Origin: JAAYQA01 sp964510345
GTDB lineage: Bacteria; Bacillota; Clostridia; Tissierellales; Peptoniphilaceae
Assembly: GCA_964510345.1 (NCBI GenBank)
Contig: CAZEBB010000012.1
Span: forward strand, 1-46,015
DNA: 46,015 bases
Reading direction: 5' to 3'
Below the pieces are notes generated by a model. It was not told where the DNA came from, searched no databases, and saw only the letters and a program-made list of their open reading frames with translations. The number at the start of each line of letters is the position of its first letter. Position 1 is the first letter of the stretch. This document shows positions 24,019 to 31,850 of this stretch, one piece after another. Both the position numbers and the translations under genes were made by a program.

Positions 24019-25376
24019 AAAAACTAGAAGTACAAGACCTGAAAATACTGGTCATCGGCGCCGGTGTCACGGGGATCGCTGCGGTGGATGCACTTTCGGG
24101 TAAAGTGGCAGATTTAGCAATCTACGATGAGGGTGATGACCAAAAACAACGAGAGATTCGCGATCGATTTCCGGAGATCGCATGCTACAATCAAGACAAT
24201 TCTCCCGATCTGCACGGATTTACGCATGTGCTAAAGAGCCCGGGGATCTCACCGGATCACCCGATTCTTGAGAGGGCGGAGGAGGCCGGCTTACCCATCG
24301 TCAGTGACATTGAATTATCGTATCGACTGTTTCCCCATCGAATGATTTTGGGTATTACCGGAACCAATGGGAAGACGACGACAACCGCATTGCTCTCGCA
24401 TATCTTATCCTTGACGGAGAAGACCGTGCATTGTTTGGGGAATATCGGTGTGGGGGCTCTTCCTGCGTTTTTCCAAGGATCGGATGACGACTACTATGTC
24501 ATCGAACTCAGCAGTTTTCAATTGCATAATAGCCCCACATTACGAGCGAGGATCGCCGGCGTTCTCAATCTGTCACCGGACCATATCAACTGGCACGGAA
24601 GCATGGATGCCTATGTTTCGGACAAATTGCGCTTGGTTCGAAATCAAACAAAGGATGACGTATGCGTTTTAAATATTGATGATCCTGTTCTTCGTAAAGA
24701 GATGGAAACCGCACCGGGCACGGTGGTCCCCATCAGTTTGAAGGAAACGACGAGTGGCTTCTATCTGGAAGAGGATCATTGTATGGAAAACGGCCACGTC
24801 TATTTTGATTTTTCACAAATGCTTCTTCCCGGTTTGCACAACCGGCAAAACGCTCTCGTCGCCATTGCCATGGCAAAAGCGCTTGGCGTTGAGGATGCGA
24901 TCATTCATGAAGGATTACGCACTTTCCAAGGGGTCGCGCACCGCATTGAGTTCGTACAAGAGATCGGAGGGATCAAGTTTTATAATGACTCCAAAGGTAC
25001 GAATGTAGACGCCAGCATCAAGGCGATCGAAGCACTGCCTGCGCCGCTTCGTCTTCTCGCCGGCGGGATGGATAAAAAGATATCTTTTGTTCCGCTGATC
25101 AAAGCAGCAATGGGAAAAGTTTGCAAACTGTATCTCTACGGGGAAACGAAGTATTTAATTGAACAGACTGCAAAAGAGTGTGGATTTAGCGAAATCGAAA
25201 TTTTTGAAGACTTACCGGCCGCTGTGATAAAGGCCTATCGAGACAGCATACCGGGCGATATTGTCTTATTGTCTCCGGCGTCTGCCAGTTGGGACATGTA
25301 TCCGAATTTCGAAACTCGAGGAGACCATTTCAAAGAGATCGTCACCGGGTTGGGTGGAGAGAATGTCGGGGAATAA
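24015..25376 (+). CDS. murD: UDP-N-acetylmuramoylalanine--D-glutamate ligase
   Basis: The 453-residue ATP-dependent ligase adds D-glutamate to UDP-MurNAc-L-Ala. It has a Rossmann-like N-terminus (LVIGAGVTGIAA), the ATP loop GITGTNGKTTT, the NLSPDHINWH segment, and NDSKGTNVDAS plus LLAGGMDK in the C-terminal domain. The start ATG 24015 overlaps the mraY stop; the longer frame to 23949 lies in mraY. It overlaps ftsW by 14 nt. Confidence 0.97.
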   Translation: MKKLEVQDLKILVIGAGVTGIAAVDALSGKVADLAIYDEGDDQKQREIRDRFPEIACYNQDNSPDLHGFTHVLKSPGISPDHPILERAEEAGLPIVSDIELSYRLFPHRMILGITGTNGKTTTTALLSHILSLTEKTVHCLGNIGVGALPAFFQGSDDDYYVIELSSFQLHNSPTLRARIAGVLNLSPDHINWHGSMDAYVSDKLRLVRNQTKDDVCVLNIDDPVLRKEMETAPGTVVPISLKETTSGFYLEEDHCMENGHVYFDFSQMLLPGLHNRQNALVAIAMAKALGVEDAIIHEGLRTFQGVAHRIEFVQEIGGIKFYNDSKGTNVDASIKAIEALPAPLRLLAGGMDKKISFVPLIKAAMGKVCKLYLYGETKYLIEQTAKECGFSEIEIFEDLPAAVIKAYRDSIPGDIVLLSPASASWDMYPNFETRGDHFKEIVTGLGGENVGE

Positions 25377-26472
25377 ACGCACACTGGATTTCGGGCTGTT
25401 CGTTCTTTGCATCAGCTTGTGTTTGGTAGGGCTTGTCTTCGTCCAAAGTGCGAGTTTTCCTTCAACGATTATCGGAGAGCATCCGGATAAAAATGACGTG
25501 TATCGACAAGGGTTCTTCTTTCTCCTGGGCTTGGTAGCGATGTTAGGGATTTTTCATATCCCCATGCGCTGGTACCGTCGGTTTGCTTTCCTATTCCTCC
25601 TCTTGTCGCTAGTACTCGGTGGTATGGTCTTCACACCCCTAGGGACGAACCTGGGTACATTTTCCAGACGGTGGATTCAAATCGGCAGCTTAACGTTTAT
25701 GCCTTCCGATATGATAAAAATCTGCGGAGTACTTGCCATGGCCAGGTTTTTAAGTGGGCGCCATCAACTCGAATCCTTTCGAGAGGGGACCATTCCGGCG
25801 ATGCTTCTAATCGGTATCTGTGCATTGCCCGTTGCCCTTCAGCCGGACACGTCGACGACATTTATTATCGGTGCCACCCTGTTTTGCCTGTTCACGATCT
25901 ATGGAATGAACCTATGGCATTTGATACCAAGCATGGTCGCGGCTGTCACGTTACTGATCGTCTATTTGTTTAAAGATGCATATCGTATTGAGAGAATCAA
26001 AGCGGTACTCAATCCGTTTGTCGATTATTATGGTGACGGGTGGCAATTGGCACAGTCTTTATTTGCGGTCACTCGCGGCGGAATATTTGGCAGAGGTCTG
26101 GGCAAGAGTGCACAGAAATTCTCAAACTTAAGTGAAGCCCATAACGACTTTATCTTCGCGATTATCTCGGAGGAGATCGGGTTTGTGGGATCCGTATTTG
26201 TGCTGGCGCTCATCATCTTGCTGGTGGTCCGGATCATCAAGATCTCACTTCACAGTAAAGACCGGTTTTCACAGATTACAGGTGTTGGAATTGCAGCGTT
26301 GATCGCATTGCAATCCTTGATTAATATCGGTGTATCACTGGGTTTGGTTCCACCGACAGGCGTACCGCTTCCCTTTATCAGTAACGGCGGGACTTCACTA
26401 TTGGTCTCGATGGCAATGATTGGGATCGTGCTGCGAATTGGAAGAGAAAATAAGGAGAGGAAAGCAAGATGA
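25363..26472 (+). CDS. ftsW: SEDS-family peptidoglycan polymerase FtsW
   Basis: The 369-residue membrane protein has about ten segments and the SEDS pattern: QSASFPS after the first helix, QPDTSTTFI, a large loop with LNPFVDYYGDGWQLAQS, EAHNDFIFAIISEEIG and the final PLPFISNGGTS. FtsW polymerises glycan strands from lipid II at the septum with the class B PBP. It could be called RodA or SpoVE by family alone; the dcw position favours FtsW. ATG 25363 follows GGTGGAGA inside the end of murD. The stop overlaps the murG start. Confidence 0.92.
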   Translation: MSGNKRTLDFGLFVLCISLCLVGLVFVQSASFPSTIIGEHPDKNDVYRQGFFFLLGLVAMLGIFHIPMRWYRRFAFLFLLLSLVLGGMVFTPLGTNLGTFSRRWIQIGSLTFMPSDMIKICGVLAMARFLSGRHQLESFREGTIPAMLLIGICALPVALQPDTSTTFIIGATLFCLFTIYGMNLWHLIPSMVAAVTLLIVYLFKDAYRIERIKAVLNPFVDYYGDGWQLAQSLFAVTRGGIFGRGLGKSAQKFSNLSEAHNDFIFAIISEEIGFVGSVFVLALIILLVVRIIKISLHSKDRFSQITGVGIAALIALQSLINIGVSLGLVPPTGVPLPFISNGGTSLLVSMAMIGIVLRIGRENKERKAR

Positions 26473-27581
26473 AACTCTTATTAAGTGGTGGGGGAACGGG
26501 CGGTCATATATATCCGGCATTGGCGATCGCCGAGGAAATGCAGCGAGTCATACCTGAAATCGAAATATTATATGTCGGTACAGAAGATGGGAGAGAAGCG
26601 GAACTGGTTCCTAGAACCGGACTTCCGTTTACTTCGATCCATGTCAAGGGGATGCCCCGAAAAATTTCACTGGATATGATCCCGTTCGGATTTGCACTGC
26701 TTGGGGCATTGAGTGAATCAAAAAAAATCGTTCGCGAATTCCGTCCGGATTTGGCGATTGGAACCGGTGGGTTTGTCAGCGGTCCCATCATCTATCAAGC
26801 GGCTAAGAGGGGGATCTACAGCCTCATTCACGAACAGAACAGTTACCCGGGTGTCGCAAATCGGATTCTCTCGCGCTATATTGACGACGTAGCTATCACT
26901 TTTGAAGAATCAGAGAAATTCTTCCACGATTCCGCACGTGCAACCAAAACCGGGAATCCGATACGATCCGTCTTTTTCTCATTACACCGGACCAAAGAGC
27001 TCTACGAAAAGTTTTCACTCGATCCGGAGCGTAAGACGATCTTTGTCTTTGGAGGAAGCAATGGGCACGATCGAATCAATGAAGCCATCGGCGAGATGTT
27101 GGACGCTCTTGCGGCGTCCCCGTATCAATTAGTACTGGTCACCGGTCCGGAGCATTACGATCTATTTCTTGAGAAACATCCCAATGTACCTCATAATGTG
27201 AAGATCCACCGATACCTCTTTGATATTCAAGAGATGTACGCACTGACCGACTTGATGGTCACGAGTAGTGGAGCCATCACCTTGGCCGAACTACAAGCCG
27301 CAGGAATTGCTCCGATTCTCATCCCCAAAGCGTACACGACGGAGAATCATCAGCTGAAAAACGCGCGCGCAACGGAAGACAAAGGAGCGGCGATTGTGAT
27401 AGAAGAAGATGAACTGACCGGGACATTACTCTTTGATCGCATCGATGGGCTATTGTCGGACGAAGAGCGTCTCCAACGAATGAAAATCGCCAGTCGATCC
27501 TTAGGAACTCCCAATGCGGCAAAAGAAATTGTCGCCTTGGCATTATCGGGTTGGGAGAAAAAAGTCCACAATAAACGCTAA
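26469..27581 (+). CDS. murG: Lipid II synthase (UDP-GlcNAc transferase MurG)
   Basis: The 370-residue membrane-associated glycosyltransferase adds GlcNAc to lipid I. Seen: the G-rich loop LSGGGTGGHIYPALA, GTGGFVSGP, HEQNSYPG, VFGGSNG in the second domain, and the donor-binding VTSSGAITLAEL. AAGGAGAGG lies upstream and the ATG overlaps the ftsW stop. It is the last gene of the dcw operon here; a terminator follows and murC, murB and ftsQ are missing. Confidence 0.96.
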   Translation: MKLLLSGGGTGGHIYPALAIAEEMQRVIPEIEILYVGTEDGREAELVPRTGLPFTSIHVKGMPRKISLDMIPFGFALLGALSESKKIVREFRPDLAIGTGGFVSGPIIYQAAKRGIYSLIHEQNSYPGVANRILSRYIDDVAITFEESEKFFHDSARATKTGNPIRSVFFSLHRTKELYEKFSLDPERKTIFVFGGSNGHDRINEAIGEMLDALAASPYQLVLVTGPEHYDLFLEKHPNVPHNVKIHRYLFDIQEMYALTDLMVTSSGAITLAELQAAGIAPILIPKAYTTENHQLKNARATEDKGAAIVIEEDELTGTLLFDRIDGLLSDEERLQRMKIASRSLGTPNAAKEIVALALSGWEKKVHNKR

Positions 27582-27611
27582 AAATGACATAGATCGGCAG
27601 TACAAATCATC

Positions 27612-27643
27612 AAAAAGGAAGTGCGAGCTTCCTTTCTTTTTTT
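27612..27643 (+). terminator. Rho-independent terminator of the dcw operon
   Basis: AAAGGAAG (27614-27621) pairs with CTTCCTTT (27628-27635) around a 6-nt loop, then a T-rich run. This separates murG from ftsZ. Confidence 0.85.
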
Positions 27644-27750
27644 GTCGACAATTTGGCCCGAAATTGTAATTATTTACGATAAATACATTGCAAAGAAAAG
27701 ACGATATTCCAACTTAGGTCCTTAACAACGACAGAAACTCATAGAAATGA

Positions 27751-27799
27751 TTTGTACTAAAAGCACAAGAGTATTTTTAATACAAATTATAAGTACAAA
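27751..27799 (+). repeat. Nested inverted repeats in the AT-rich ftsZ leader
   Basis: TTTGTACT (27751-27758) and AGTACAAA (27792-27799) form perfect 8-bp arms. Between them GTATT (27771-27775) and AATAC (27779-27783) form a second inverted repeat. The 27650-27900 stretch has no gene and is much richer in A+T than its surroundings. The arms could bind a dimeric regulator or form a hairpin in DNA or RNA. Confidence 0.5.
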
Positions 27800-27816
27800 A
27801 ATACGTTTTTAAATTT

Positions 27817-27833
27817 TGTAAATGATATGTTTT
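27817..27833 (+). promoter_or_regulatory. WalR-like direct repeat upstream of ftsZ
   Basis: TGTAAA-N5-TGTTTT has the 11-bp phase of the WalR (YycF) box TGTWAH-N5-TGTWAH with one mismatch. It lies about 83 nt upstream of the ftsZ -10 box. In Bacillus subtilis WalR has been reported to act on ftsAZ. Confidence 0.4.
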
Positions 27834-27892
27834 ACTTAGGTTCAAAGTATTGAAATTAAAGGATTTTCAAGAAAAATATTTTCGCAAACCCC

Positions 27893-27921
27893 TTCCAATA
27901 TTGTTGTCTTATTGGTATAAT
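27893..27921 (+). promoter_or_regulatory. Promoter of ftsZ
   Basis: A perfect TATAAT (27916-27921) preceded by TGG gives an extended -10; the -35 position has only TTCCAA with a 17-nt spacer. It lies 44 nt before the ftsZ start codon. Confidence 0.75.
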
Positions 27922-27965
27922 GATCGTACGTTAACCGGAAAGGTATGAATAAGGAGGATGGTATT

Positions 27966-29015
27966 GTGTTTGATGTAGATATGCAAAACGACGATTTAGC
28001 GAAAATTAAAGTCATTGGGGTCGGCGGTGGAGGAAACAACGCGGTTGATCGAATGATTCAGTCGGATGTAAAGGGGATTGAGTTTGTCGTCGTCAATACG
28101 GACAAACAAGTCCTGAATGGATCCAAAGCTCCCGTCAAATTACAAATTGGAACAAAATTGACGCGTGGGCTCGGTGCCGGCGGGAACCCGGAAATGGGAC
28201 AAAAATCTGCGGAAGAAAGTAAAAATGAGATCTCCGAGATTTTACAAGGAGCCGACATGGTCTTCATTACGGCCGGAATGGGCGGTGGAACCGGTACCGG
28301 CGCTGCACCGATTATCGCTGAAGTTGCAAAAGACATGGGAATTCTAACGGTAGGCGTCGTCACAAAACCCTTCCTATTCGAAGGCATGAAGCGCAAAAAA
28401 CAGGCAGATCTCGGTGTAGAGGAACTGAAAGGCAAAGTGGATACCCTCGTCATTATCCCGAATGATCGCTTACTTGAAATTGCGGAAAAACGCACGACGA
28501 TGGTTGAGGCGTTTTCAATGGCGGATGATATCCTTCGCCAAGGAATTCAAGGGATCTCCGATTTGATTGCCGTCCCGAATCTCATTAACTTAGACTTCGC
28601 CGACGTAAAGAGCATTATGGCAGATCAGGGTGTCGCGCACATGGGAATTGGAAGAGCCGGTGGGGAAAACCGCGCAGTGGATGCAGCGAAATCCGCTATT
28701 AAGAGCCCGTTACTGGAAACCTCTATCAATGGAGCACAAGCTGTACTCATCAATATTACCGGAGGCCGCGAACTCGGACTCTTCGAAGTCAATGAAGCGG
28801 CTGATTTGATCCGTGAAGCGGTTGATTCAGAAGCCAACATTATCTTTGGTGCCGGTATCGATGAAAGCTTGAAAGACGACATCAAGATTACGGTCATTGC
28901 CACAGGTTTTGATGATACCCGCATGGAAAAAGACCGTATGGAGAAAGAAAAGAAGCAAATCCTGAATAATCAAGAGCTCTTTGTACCGACTTTTATCAAC
29001 AAGTTCAACAGCTAG
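27966..29015 (+). CDS. ftsZ: Cell division GTPase FtsZ
   Basis: The 349-residue tubulin homologue forms the division ring. Seen: the nucleotide-binding IGVGGGGNNAV, the GTP signature GGGTGTGAAP, the synergy region NLDFADVKSIM, a short charged linker (about 30 residues) and the C-terminal peptide VPTFINKF that normally binds FtsA, SepF or EzrA. I chose GTG 27966 because AAGGAGG (27951-27957) is 8 nt upstream; ATG 27945 has no spaced site. It is separated from the dcw operon by a terminator and has its own promoter. ftsA is not upstream. nrdR begins 12 nt after the stop. Confidence 0.97.
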   Translation: MFDVDMQNDDLAKIKVIGVGGGGNNAVDRMIQSDVKGIEFVVVNTDKQVLNGSKAPVKLQIGTKLTRGLGAGGNPEMGQKSAEESKNEISEILQGADMVFITAGMGGGTGTGAAPIIAEVAKDMGILTVGVVTKPFLFEGMKRKKQADLGVEELKGKVDTLVIIPNDRLLEIAEKRTTMVEAFSMADDILRQGIQGISDLIAVPNLINLDFADVKSIMADQGVAHMGIGRAGGENRAVDAAKSAIKSPLLETSINGAQAVLINITGGRELGLFEVNEAADLIREAVDSEANIIFGAGIDESLKDDIKITVIATGFDDTRMEKDRMEKEKKQILNNQELFVPTFINKFNS

Positions 29016-29027
29016 TCGACTGCGCTC

Positions 29028-29492
29028 ATGAAATGCCCTTATTGTAACGCACCGGATACGAGGGTGAGTGATTCACGACCGACGAATGACGATGAGACGG
29101 TTCGCAGACGTAGGGTTTGTAATGTGTGTGGGGCACGATTTACGACCTACGAGATTTACGAAACGAGAAGTCTCATCGTCCGTAAGCGGGACGGGAATCG
29201 AGAAGTTTTCAACCGAACCAAAGTGCTGGGCGGGATGATTAAATCCTGTGAAAAGCGTCCGGTGCCGGTCGTTATGCTGGAGAAAGCCGCAGAAGAAATT
29301 GAAGCGGAGCTGTACGGACTTCATAAGAAGGAAATTCATTCGACGGAAATCGGCGAACGGATTATGGAGAAACTGAAAAAAATCGATCAAGTAGCCTATG
29401 TGCGATTTGCTTCGGTGTATCGAGACTTCAAAGATGTCGATTCCTTTTATGAAGAGCTGGAAAAGTTGAGAGCACGATCCTCACAAAAATAA
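29028..29492 (+). CDS. nrdR: Ribonucleotide reductase repressor NrdR
   Basis: The 154-residue repressor has a zinc ribbon (C3, C6, C31, C34) followed by an ATP-cone domain starting near RSLIVRKRDG. NrdR senses ATP/dATP and represses ribonucleotide reductase genes by binding NrdR boxes. The start is fixed by the canonical MKCPYC, but no clear ribosome site precedes it; translation may depend on coupling to ftsZ. Only 12 nt separate it from ftsZ, without the spoIIGA-sigE-sigG genes often found after ftsZ in spore-forming Clostridia. Confidence 0.96.
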   Translation: MKCPYCNAPDTRVSDSRPTNDDETVRRRRVCNVCGARFTTYEIYETRSLIVRKRDGNREVFNRTKVLGGMIKSCEKRPVPVVMLEKAAEEIEAELYGLHKKEIHSTEIGERIMEKLKKIDQVAYVRFASVYRDFKDVDSFYEELEKLRARSSQK

Positions 29493-29513
29493 GACAAACG
29501 AACATCGCAACAG

Positions 29514-29580
29514 CACCATCTTTCGGTGGTCCGAGGACCTGCAGCAACCGATAGAAAGGTGAAGGATGCGGTGTTTTTTT
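29514..29580 (+). terminator. Structured terminator-like RNA element between nrdR and the racemase gene
   Basis: CACC, ATC and TTTC (29514-29523) can pair with GAAAG, GAT and GGTG (29553-29573) to form a broken outer helix. Inside it CGGT pairs with ACCG and holds a GGTC-CGAG-GACC hairpin. Seven T follow (29574-29580). It is larger than a plain terminator and might be a regulated leader, but I cannot assign it to a known riboswitch class. Confidence 0.6.
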
Positions 29581-29606
29581 GTGTGGAAACCCAAATGCGC
29601 TATGAT
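29579..29606 (+). promoter_or_regulatory. Probable promoter of the racemase gene
   Basis: TTGTGT (29579-29584), a 16-nt spacer and TATGAT (29601-29606) begin inside the T tract of the upstream element and lie 31 nt before the start codon. If this promoter is used, the upstream structure simply terminates nrdR. Confidence 0.55.
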
Positions 29607-29637
29607 ACAATAAGAAAAAATGAAAAGGGGGACAAAG

Positions 29638-30705
29638 ATGTACCCGAGAGTCAACATATATCGAAACAAGCTGCGTGAGAATGCCTCGATATTACAGGAG
29701 GCATTTCGCGATCGAGGCATCGAACTGGTAGCGGTGACCAAAGTCTTCGGTGCAGATGCAAAAATCATAGAGGCGTATCACGAAGGAGGAGTACGGCACT
29801 TTGCGGATGCCAGGATTCAAAATTTGGAAAGAATTGATCCTAAGTATGGGGATCGAATGCTGTTACGCATACCGATGCTCTCAGAGCTCGCAAGAGTCGT
29901 TCGCAGTTCAGAGCGCTCCCTGCAATCGGAGTGGGTGACGATCAAGGCACTCAACGAAGAAGCGCGTCGGCAGGGGAGAAAGCACAAGATATTGCTGATG
30001 ATCGACTTGGGGGATCTGCGCGAAGGCGTCTATGCGGAGGAAGAGCTATTCGATATCGCGGGTAAGATTAAGAATCTCGATGCCATCGAATGGGAAGGAA
30101 CCGGTACCAATCTGACGTGCTACGGCGGAGTACTGCCGACAAAAAAAAACTTGGATCGCCTCGTAGCGCTCACGCGTGAATTGCGTTCGCTGACCGGATT
30201 CGCACTTCCTGTGATTTCAGCCGGAAACTCCTCGAGCCTGTACCTTATCGAAAACCGAGAGCATCCCGAATGGAATCAATTGAGAATCGGTGAAGCGCTG
30301 GCTGTGGGAACGGAGTCGGCTTATGGCCAAAGATTTATGAACCTCCATACCGATGCGTTCGTATTCGAAGCAGAGGTGATCGAAAGTCGCATGAAACCGT
30401 CATTACCTGTCGGAGAAATCGGGAAGAACGCCTTTGGAGAAACACCGGTATTTGAGAATCGAGGCGAGCATTCCCGTGTGATTGTCGGAGTCGGACGTCA
30501 AGATGCAGATGCAGCGGATCTTTCTCCCGAGATAAATGGCAGCGAAATCTTAGGCGCATCATCGGATCATATGATCATTGATCCCGGTCCCCAGGTAGAG
30601 AATAAAATCGTGGTCGGAGACACACTGACGTTCCAAATGAACTATCGATCCGTACTTCGTGTGTTTACCAGTGAATACGTCGCACGCAATTATATCGATT
30701 CATGA
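29638..30705 (+). CDS. orr: PLP-dependent amino-acid racemase, ornithine-racemase-like
   Basis: The 355-residue enzyme begins MYPRVNIYRNKLREN and has the alanine-racemase N-terminal barrel with the PLP lysine at K35 (VAVTKVFG). Further family landmarks are MIDLGDLREG, GTNLTCYGG, ISAGNSSSLYL and ILGASSDHMI. There is no full alanine racemase C-terminal domain, and the layout matches the ornithine racemase (Orr)/YhfX-type group. Orr feeds D-ornithine into the oxidative-reductive ornithine pathway of amino-acid-fermenting Clostridia. No ornithine aminomutase genes are near, so the substrate is uncertain. AAAAGGGGG directs ATG 29638. Confidence 0.8.
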   Translation: MYPRVNIYRNKLRENASILQEAFRDRGIELVAVTKVFGADAKIIEAYHEGGVRHFADARIQNLERIDPKYGDRMLLRIPMLSELARVVRSSERSLQSEWVTIKALNEEARRQGRKHKILLMIDLGDLREGVYAEEELFDIAGKIKNLDAIEWEGTGTNLTCYGGVLPTKKNLDRLVALTRELRSLTGFALPVISAGNSSSLYLIENREHPEWNQLRIGEALAVGTESAYGQRFMNLHTDAFVFEAEVIESRMKPSLPVGEIGKNAFGETPVFENRGEHSRVIVGVGRQDADAADLSPEINGSEILGASSDHMIIDPGPQVENKIVVGDTLTFQMNYRSVLRVFTSEYVARNYIDS

Positions 30706-30710
30706 GAATA

Positions 30711-30745
30711 AAAACGAGGCAACCGTGATGGTTGCCTCGTTTTTA
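30711..30745. terminator. Bidirectional terminator between convergent genes
   Basis: A perfect 14-bp stem, AAAACGAGGCAACC with GGTTGCCTCGTTTT around a 5-nt loop, has T runs on either strand. It serves the racemase gene (plus) and the 3D-domain gene (minus). Confidence 0.95.
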
Positions 30746-30766
30746 AAGGGGAGAGGGAGAAATATC

Positions 30767-31792
30767 TTATTGTATGACGCGTACACGTACAGATCGTACG
30801 CCGAAATTCATGGCTTCGTCGTAAGTAGAGACAAAAATGTCGATCTTACGGCCGTTGATAGCGCCACCGGTGTCTTCAGCGCTGAAGGTTCCATACCCTT
30901 CGACTTCTACGATTGAACCCAAGGGGATAACATCGGGGTCAACCGCGATAACGCCGAGGCGTGCCGGGGTTCCCATTCGGGTCGTGTCTCCAACGGACGG
31001 GTCATAAGCGGTTGCGGTAAAGTTCATCCATTCGCCGCCACCCGAGGAGTAAGACTCGGTAGCGTCGCTGTAGGATTCGGTATATTCGTACGTCTCTTCT
31101 TCGGAGACTTCCGACTCGACATAGATGGCAGTGCCGATTTCAATGATCTCATTTTGTACTTCGGTTACGACTTCTTCCGTCGTTGTATCCGGTAAGACCG
31201 AGCCGTTAAATCGAGTGTGTATCGTCGTGATCTTCTTTTCACCATCTATACCCTCTTGGACGATGCGCGTTTCGCCTTCGTACAATTCATCGGTGTATTC
31301 TTCGGTCGTCTCAAAGGGGATGGCTTCCGTTGTTTCGCTCTTTGTTTGCGTCATTCGATCGATCGATACGGTCAATCCGTCGTGGATTTTCGTCTCCGGC
31401 GAAGGTGTTATCACATCGCCTTCCTTTACTGACAGATTCTGTTCTTCTAAGAACTCACCCACTGTGGTTGCTGCCGTATGGATGGATCCTTCCGTATTGT
31501 ATAAAGAAAGTCGTACGGTATTTTGCGTATCGACGGTAATCTGCATATAATCAGAAATTTCAGTCTCTAGCGGTAAATTGATTTGGCTTCGCTCCGTATA
31601 ATGATATCCTGCTTCTTTCAGCATCGCCCCCACAGTCGTTGCTTTGGTTGAAACAGTATCCGTAACTCCGTCTACGGTAAGTGTAATTTCTTTATCTCGT
31701 GTATAAGCTGCATAGGTAGTCGCTCCGGTTGTGAGCAGAGTCACTGCGATCAGGATCGCTAGGGACTGCTTAAATGTTGATTTTACTTTCAT
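30767..31792 (-). CDS. G5 and 3D domain cell-wall protein (YabE/YocH-like)
   Basis: The 341-residue secreted or anchored protein has a hydrophobic N-terminus (about residues 8-29). Two DUF348 repeats follow (KEITLTVDGVTDTVSTKATT and the NTVRLSLYN region), then a G5 domain (about 155-220), a Ser/Glu/Tyr-rich linker and a C-terminal 3D domain with AVDPDVIPLGS and AEDTGG...GRKIDIF. 3D proteins resemble lytic transglycosylases or resuscitation factors that cut peptidoglycan. GGAGG lies 7 nt before the ATG. A good promoter and a WalR-type box lie upstream; yocH-type genes of Bacillus are WalR targets. Confidence 0.9.
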   Translation of the reverse strand: MKVKSTFKQSLAILIAVTLLTTGATTYAAYTRDKEITLTVDGVTDTVSTKATTVGAMLKEAGYHYTERSQINLPLETEISDYMQITVDTQNTVRLSLYNTEGSIHTAATTVGEFLEEQNLSVKEGDVITPSPETKIHDGLTVSIDRMTQTKSETTEAIPFETTEEYTDELYEGETRIVQEGIDGEKKITTIHTRFNGSVLPDTTTEEVVTEVQNEIIEIGTAIYVESEVSEEETYEYTESYSDATESYSSGGGEWMNFTATAYDPSVGDTTRMGTPARLGVIAVDPDVIPLGSIVEVEGYGTFSAEDTGGAINGRKIDIFVSTYDEAMNFGVRSVRVRVIQ

Positions 31793-31822
31793 GCATCGTC
31801 CTCCTTGTCAAAATCAATTTTA

Positions 31823-31850
31823 ATTATACGTCTTTTTTCAACTCCGTCAA
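31823..31850 (-). promoter_or_regulatory. Promoter of the 3D-domain gene
   Basis: On the minus strand TTGACG (31850-31845), a 16-nt spacer and TATAAT (31828-31823) precede the start codon by 30 nt. Confidence 0.85.

Noticed and set aside
29514..29580. SAM-I riboswitch between nrdR and the racemase gene
   Set aside because: GCAACC and AAAGGTG recall the S-box core, but the four-way junction, kink-turn and conserved P1/P3 sequences could not be laid out.
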